This document shows positions 32,172 through 35,568 of a DNA stretch of 35,568 bases, one piece after another. Every line of letters starts with the position of its first letter. Position 1 is the stretch's first letter. This stretch comes from Desulfobulbaceae bacterium (GTDB lineage: Bacteria; Desulfobacterota; Desulfobulbia; Desulfobulbales; Desulfobulbaceae). The notes beneath the pieces are model-generated. The model made no database searches and was not told the DNA's origin. It saw only the letters and a program-made list of their open reading frames with translations. Location of the stretch: positions 1-35,568 of the forward strand of contig JALSNC010000178.1 in the NCBI GenBank assembly GCA_026987195.1, read 5' to 3'. The position numbers were made by a program, and so were the translations under genes.

Positions 32172-33304
32172 GGCCGCTTCCCCCCGACAACGGTGACAAG
32201 GTCACCGGAGTGCAGTTTGAGCAGCACACTTTCATGGGCACGCACCACCCGATCCCCCGGATGGAGCTCCCCCTTGACACTGATCCCCCCTCGACCCCTC
32301 AGGATCACCTGCACGGGAACTATTTCAATCCTTTCCTCTCCCTTGGCCGCCACGACCCGGGCAAGACGGCACGATATCCTGTCCTGATCGCACAGCAGAC
32401 AGCCATAAGGGATGCGGACACCCTGACGGGCCTGATCGAGAATCACCCTGCAACCCAGCCGACTGCCGCTGGGAAGATCAAAGGGGATGGCTTGCAGATC
32501 GGCCTCCGCATATCCGAGCGCCCTGGCATCCACGGTTGGAAAAACACGACTGATGGACAAGCGGATCTTCCGGCCGGCGTGCAAAAGGACAAGAGGCGTG
32601 CCGGGGTGAACCTGATGAAGAACGGTCTGGGGAAGGCCGACACGAACGAGCGCTCCCCCGTTGGTGGTCAACCTGTACAAGGGATGGCCAGGCACGGCCA
32701 TATCTCCAGGCTCGGCCATCCGTTCAGCTATAATGCCATCAGCCGGGGAGGTAATGGTGCCATAGCTCCGCTGGACCTCAAGCGCGCCCATCTCGTGTTC
32801 CAGGGCTGTGACCTGCTGACCGGCAGTCACAAAGGCGGTCCTCCGTGCTTCCACGGCACTCCTGCTGCTGCCACCGCCCTTGAAAAGTTTCTTCTCTCTG
32901 GCGAATTCGTCTCTGGCCCGGAGCTTCTCGGCCCGGGCAGCCACCAGACGGGCACGGAGAGCACGAATCCTGTCCCGGATCTCCCGGGTGTCTATACGAA
33001 CCAACAGCTCACCTTTATGCACATGGATTCCCTCGCGGGGCCCCATTGCCAGGATTCTGCCCGATATCCTTGCCATGACAGTGACAGCCGCCCTGGTGGA
33101 GACCCTGGCCAGGGCCGGGAACCCCAGCTCCACTGGCTCATTGGTAACATCTGCTGTATGCAGCGCCCACGGTGCCGCCTCCATGGCTGGCACCCGGGAC
33201 AGCTCCCGGGATCGTTTCACATGGAGCAGAACAGCCCCACCGACAAGTACAATCAGGACAGACAGCACCAACAGATGCCGGACTTTGTTCTGTATCGCAG
33301 GCAT
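32168..33304 (-). CDS. RND efflux membrane fusion protein (HlyD/AcrA type)
   Basis: The 378-residue periplasmic adaptor has an N-terminal membrane anchor (about residues 10-28, HLLVLSVLIVLVGGAVLL) rather than a lipobox. Next come a barrel-sandwich (lipoyl-like) domain (ARISGRILAMGPREGIHVHK, paired with SYGTITSPADGIIAERMAEP), an alpha-helical hairpin between them (about 110-170), and beta-barrel and membrane-proximal domains. It links the RND pump to the outer-membrane channel. The ATG at 33304 has GAGGAG a little over ten bases upstream. Its stop overlaps the pump start as ATGA. The spacer before it, towards the TolC-like gene, contains repeats, so it may have its own promoter. Confidence 0.93.
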   Translation of the reverse strand: MPAIQNKVRHLLVLSVLIVLVGGAVLLHVKRSRELSRVPAMEAAPWALHTADVTNEPVELGFPALARVSTRAAVTVMARISGRILAMGPREGIHVHKGELLVRIDTREIRDRIRALRARLVAARAEKLRARDEFAREKKLFKGGGSSRSAVEARRTAFVTAGQQVTALEHEMGALEVQRSYGTITSPADGIIAERMAEPGDMAVPGHPLYRLTTNGGALVRVGLPQTVLHQVHPGTPLVLLHAGRKIRLSISRVFPTVDARALGYAEADLQAIPFDLPSGSRLGCRVILDQARQGVRIPYGCLLCDQDRISCRLARVVAAKGEERIEIVPVQVILRGRGGISVKGELHPGDRVVRAHESVLLKLHSGDLVTVVGGKRP

Positions 33305-33344
33305 GGGATTCCCTCTCCTCTTGCTCCATTCCCGGTAACTGTTC

Positions 33345-33440
33345 GTAAAAGTTCAGCAGCACGCCATCCGGAGTCTACGCTTACCTGCACGCCCTCGCAA
33401 CTGCCCGCTTGACGGACTATAAACGGTCAGTCACAATCAC
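33345..33440 (+). repeat. Family B repeat, copy B2 (right end lost)
   Basis: It matches B1 closely over the left 50 bases (GTAAAAGTTCAGCAGCACGC, then CATCCGGAGTCTACGC). It then lacks the second CGGAGTCT/CTTACCT module and continues as GGTCAGTCACAATCAC without the right inverted terminus. Its left end is 41 bases upstream of the fusion-protein start codon. Confidence 0.75.
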
Positions 33441-33578
33441 CCACGGCAGACGTACAACTGAAGGATTACAAAAAACGTCATTATTCACATGTGGTGCCAC
33501 GGTGAACCAACCACAAGGAATTATGAAAAGCAGAGGCACAGGGTAATGAGACAAGAACACTGCCGCAGGCAGCACGCT

Positions 33579-33614
33579 CTTCTGTCTTCCGTCCCCGGCC
33601 CTCTGTCCTCTGAT
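33579..33614 (-). repeat. Purine-rich degenerate tandem tract after tolC-like stop
   Basis: The minus strand reads CAGAGGACAGAGG, then GCCGGGGACGGAAGACAGAAG (interrupted at GCC). The motif recurs every 7-8 bases (GGACAG, GGACGG, AGACAG). It begins about eight bases after the stop codon, as does the CAGGTG tract after the dGTPase-like gene. Confidence 0.5.
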
Positions 33615-33621
33615 TCCCGGA

Positions 33622-35067
33622 TCATCTTGTCTGTCTGGCATGTCGCGCCTGCCCGGACGGGCCTACTGGCTTGACATAGGCCAGGGGCTCCAGACCTACG
33701 GCCAGCCGAAGATGATCATCGGCCTGCAGCCATCGGGCCAGGGCCAGGGCCTTCTCCGAGCGGGCGGCGGCAAGTGCCGCCTCGGCATCAACGAGATCAG
33801 CCGCGGAAAGCCGCCCCTCGCCAAACCGATCCGACTGGATACAGGCCGTCTCTTTCGCGGCCGCCACCGAAGCCACTGCTGCCCGGTAACCGGTCTCCGC
33901 AGCCACGATGTCCGCCCGCGCAGAAGCGATATCGGCCCGGGCTCTGTTCTTCAGGTCGGCCAGCTCATAGACCGCGGCATCTCTTCCTGCTTCCGCCTTG
34001 GCAACCGCGGCCCGACGACTACCGCCATCCCAGAGGGGCACCTGAAGCTGGACAAACACGGCCCAGGTCTCGTCGCCCGCTCCATCATATCCCTGGTTCC
34101 GCATCCAGTTCCCGGTCAAGTGGAGGTCCGGCAGGCGGCTGGCAAAGACTTCCCGCACTTCGGCATCTGCCGCCTTCCGGTCAGCTTCCAGAGCATGTAC
34201 ATCCGGACGGTCGTCAAGAGAATGATTTATCTCACCGCCCATGGAACATGGCCCGGTCACAGGCTGTACTTGGTCGCGAAAAGACTCGCTGCCCATCAAT
34301 GCTGCAAGGCGGGCCCGGATGCCCGCTTCCTGCCCCTTGAGTACAGCCAGCTTTCCCCGAACACTTTCAAGATCGGCAACAAGGCGCAATTTTTCCACCG
34401 GCGCAATCCTTCCCGCCTCCACCGCAACTCCGGCGACCCGGACGTGAGCAGCCAAAGCCTGAAGCTGTTTCTCCCTGGCCTCTTCAACGGCCTTGACCCC
34501 TTCAAGATCGTGGTACAGGTCCGCCGCCGTATGCAAGACCTTGAGCCTCACCTCCTGTTCCCGGGCCAGTGCCTCTTCCAGTTTTCTGTCTGCAGCCTGC
34601 ACCCTGGCCCTGATCCGGCCATTGATATCCAGGGGCAGGCGGCCGCTGAAACCATAACCGATCTGGTTTTCGGCAAAGAGGTCCGGTTCCAAGTGTGCCG
34701 GATAACTGATCGGATTGATCAGACGATCAGCATCGTAGCTGCTGTTACGCGCCACGGCATCGATCTCACCGAAGTAATTGCTCTTTGCCTGCCGTAGCAT
34801 GAATCTCTGCATGGAGGCCCTGGCATGGGCCGCTTTCAGGGCAGGGGTGTTCTTCTCCACCTTTCGAAGCAGGTCGCCAAGATCCATGGCCTGCGCAACG
34901 TACGCTACCTGGCACAGCAAAAGAACGACGCAGCCGGCCAGAAAAGAAAACCGTAATCCTGCACAGCACCGTCTCGCTGCCTGTCCTCGGGTCTCGGGCA
35001 TGCCGGCAATGGCGTGGCCACCATATGTCGTTGCCGAAAACCCGGGACGCCGATCTAGCCAAGCCAT
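33622..35067 (-). CDS. TolC-family outer-membrane efflux protein
   Basis: The 481-residue protein has a signal sequence (core FLAGCVVLLLCQVAYVAQA, predicted cleavage before MDLGDLL) and the two-fold OEP repeat of TolC-type channels. Each half is rich in long amphipathic Ala-rich helices (LKAAHARASMQRFMLRQAK, ADIASARADIVAAETGYRAA), and the conserved VPLWDGG and RLSAADLVDAEAAL segments are present. It would form the exit duct for the RND system encoded downstream. The ATG at 35067 overlaps the thioredoxin-like stop by 13 bases, suggesting coupling, but gives an unusually long n-region. The in-frame ATG at 35001 (MPETRGQAARRCC) gives a more typical signal peptide and is a real alternative. Confidence 0.92.
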   Translation of the reverse strand: MAWLDRRPGFSATTYGGHAIAGMPETRGQAARRCCAGLRFSFLAGCVVLLLCQVAYVAQAMDLGDLLRKVEKNTPALKAAHARASMQRFMLRQAKSNYFGEIDAVARNSSYDADRLINPISYPAHLEPDLFAENQIGYGFSGRLPLDINGRIRARVQAADRKLEEALAREQEVRLKVLHTAADLYHDLEGVKAVEEAREKQLQALAAHVRVAGVAVEAGRIAPVEKLRLVADLESVRGKLAVLKGQEAGIRARLAALMGSESFRDQVQPVTGPCSMGGEINHSLDDRPDVHALEADRKAADAEVREVFASRLPDLHLTGNWMRNQGYDGAGDETWAVFVQLQVPLWDGGSRRAAVAKAEAGRDAAVYELADLKNRARADIASARADIVAAETGYRAAVASVAAAKETACIQSDRFGEGRLSAADLVDAEAALAAARSEKALALARWLQADDHLRLAVGLEPLAYVKPVGPSGQARHARQTR

Positions 35068-35285
35068 AATTCCACTTCACTCTGGTTAGGTACCCGTCCC
35101 ACGCAGCGGACCTGATCGTCGATGATCACCGCCGGGGTCGAGAAGACTCCCAGCTTGGCCATTTCCTGGAAATCCGTTACCTTGGTTATGGTCGCGTCCA
35201 GTCCCCTGGCCGCCACCACTGCCTCCACCACCTTCCTGGCCTGTTCACAGGATGCGCATCCCGGGCCGCATATCTTGATTTCCAT
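35055..35285 (-). CDS. Thioredoxin-like mini-protein (redox-active disulfide protein 2 type)
   Basis: The 76-residue protein is of the thioredoxin_3/MTH895 type: MEIKICGPGCASCEQARKVV with a CASC redox pair, a central DFQEMAKLGVFSTPAVIIDD (cis-Pro region) and VRCVGRVP near the end. The start is fixed by AAAGGAGG seven bases before the ATG; the frame upstream to 35366 is not family-like. Such proteins often sit beside UPF0718/DUF318 permeases, and the end of one appears to lie just upstream here, so it may service that permease's cysteines (inference). Confidence 0.93.
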   Translation of the reverse strand: MEIKICGPGCASCEQARKVVEAVVAARGLDATITKVTDFQEMAKLGVFSTPAVIIDDQVRCVGRVPNQSEVELWLG

Positions 35286-35428
35286 GGAACTTCCTCCTTT
35301 TGGGAAAAGGTATTGACGGGAAAAGGAAAACCGGCGCCCCAAGTGCCCGGCAACATTGCGGGTCAATGATTCCGGTTATCGCAAAATCCACGCCAGACCT
35401 GCACTTTTGCCATCTGCCCTGCCGGGTA

Positions 35429-35568
35429 TCAGATGATGAGATTGAACAGAAAACCGGTGAACAGGATGCCCGAGCCGACAACGGCGATGAAGACCGCGAT
35501 CAGCTTCGGCTTGAGCACCTTGCGCAGGATCACCATCTCCGGCAGGGACAGGGCGATGACACTCATCA
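35429..35568 (-). CDS. C-terminal end of a UPF0718/DUF318-like permease (partial)
   Basis: The frame is open from the window edge to a TGA at 35431-35429; 46 codons are visible, reading MSVIALSLPEMVILRKVLKP, then KLIAVFIAVVGSGILFTGFLFNLII. The SLPEMVILRKVLKPKL motif followed by one hydrophobic helix is what I remember from the C-terminus of the YraQ/ArsP-type permeases. The adjacent thioredoxin-like gene fits that assignment. Only about a seventh of the protein is visible. The spacer to the next gene (143 bases) shows only the ribosome-binding site. Confidence 0.7.
   Translation of the reverse strand, partial: MSVIALSLPEMVILRKVLKPKLIAVFIAVVGSGILFTGFLFNLII

Larger units (their letters stand above)
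33305..33621. other. 317-bp spacer with degraded repeats
   Basis: This gap lies between the TolC-like stop and the fusion-protein start (minus strand). It holds family B copy B2 (33345-33440), a decayed C-like unit (about 33489-33513), a weak hairpin CTGCC-GCA-GGCAG (33560-33572) and a purine-rich tandem tract (33579-33614). No confident promoter found. Confidence 0.7.

Noticed and set aside
33560-33572. Hairpin CTGCC-GCA-GGCAG as terminator of the tolC-like gene
   Set aside because: It has a five-pair stem and no real T-tract on the minus strand; left as a minor structure in the spacer description.
1-35568. Transposase, integrase, toxin-antitoxin or defence genes that would explain the repeats
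   Set aside because: None of the credible genes on either strand shows such domains; any mobilising enzyme must be outside the window.

Overview
This 35.6 kb window is GC-rich bacterial DNA. It most resembles a Desulfobacterota genome (former Deltaproteobacteria, perhaps Desulfobulbales). That placement is inference: it rests on the multi-PAS LuxR-type sensors, the acetyl-CoA carboxylase with a fused alpha/beta carboxyltransferase, and general gene style. No rRNA or taxonomic marker is present beyond housekeeping genes. I see no transposase, integrase, phage gene or CRISPR array.

Region 1 (1-8782, + strand) is a compact signalling operon. It holds a 5'-truncated multi-PAS LuxR-type regulator, a PAS hybrid histidine kinase/receiver, a chemoreceptor, a four-PAS GGDEF-EAL protein with a degenerate GGDEF site, and a small DUF3135-like protein. 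Region 2 (9001-16719, - strand) is mostly housekeeping: valS-nadC, a dGTPase-like HD hydrolase, an LutA/GlcF-like Fe-S protein, and prfB with an intact programmed +1 frameshift site. Region 3 (17502-20936, + strand) holds a membrane GGDEF-EAL protein and an orphan branched-chain amino-acid-type binding protein with a good sigma70 promoter. Region 4 (21263-23715, - strand) is a corC/ybeX-lnt pair. Region 5 (24173-27907, + strand) encodes biotin carboxylase and a fused carboxyltransferase, with a perfect 18-bp palindrome upstream and no biotin carrier gene nearby. Region 6 (28412-28832) has a small Cys-rich ORF and tRNA-Lys(CUU) with a promoter and terminator. Region 7 (29043-35568, - strand) is an export locus: the end of a permease, a CxxC thioredoxin-like mini-protein, a TolC-like outer-membrane protein, a membrane fusion protein and an RND pump.

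The most unusual content lies between the genes. At least three families of dispersed, palindromic elements occupy most of the longer spacers. Family A is about 180-225 bp, with ends GTAAGCGCTC...GAGCGCTTAC. Family B is about 90-141 bp, with ends GTAAAAGTTCAGCAG...CTGCTGAACTTTTAC. Family C is 25 bp, GTAACAGTTCACC plus GCTATCGGCAAC. A and B have different ends but share an internal core, AGTCTCGCTGCGCTC followed by CTTACCT. All three start with GT(A)A-type and end with TTAC-type sequence. C copies sit beside A, B or D copies, giving mosaic units. Some copies are internal deletions or truncations, and two run into genes: one supplies the apparent N-terminus of the Fe-S protein and one supplies the last residues and stop of the RND pump. 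This looks like a family of small non-autonomous (MITE- or REP-like) elements whose mobilising enzyme would lie elsewhere.

Spacers over 300 bp are described individually. Start codons were chosen from ribosome-binding sites, family N-termini and signal peptides. Where the choice is doubtful, this is stated.
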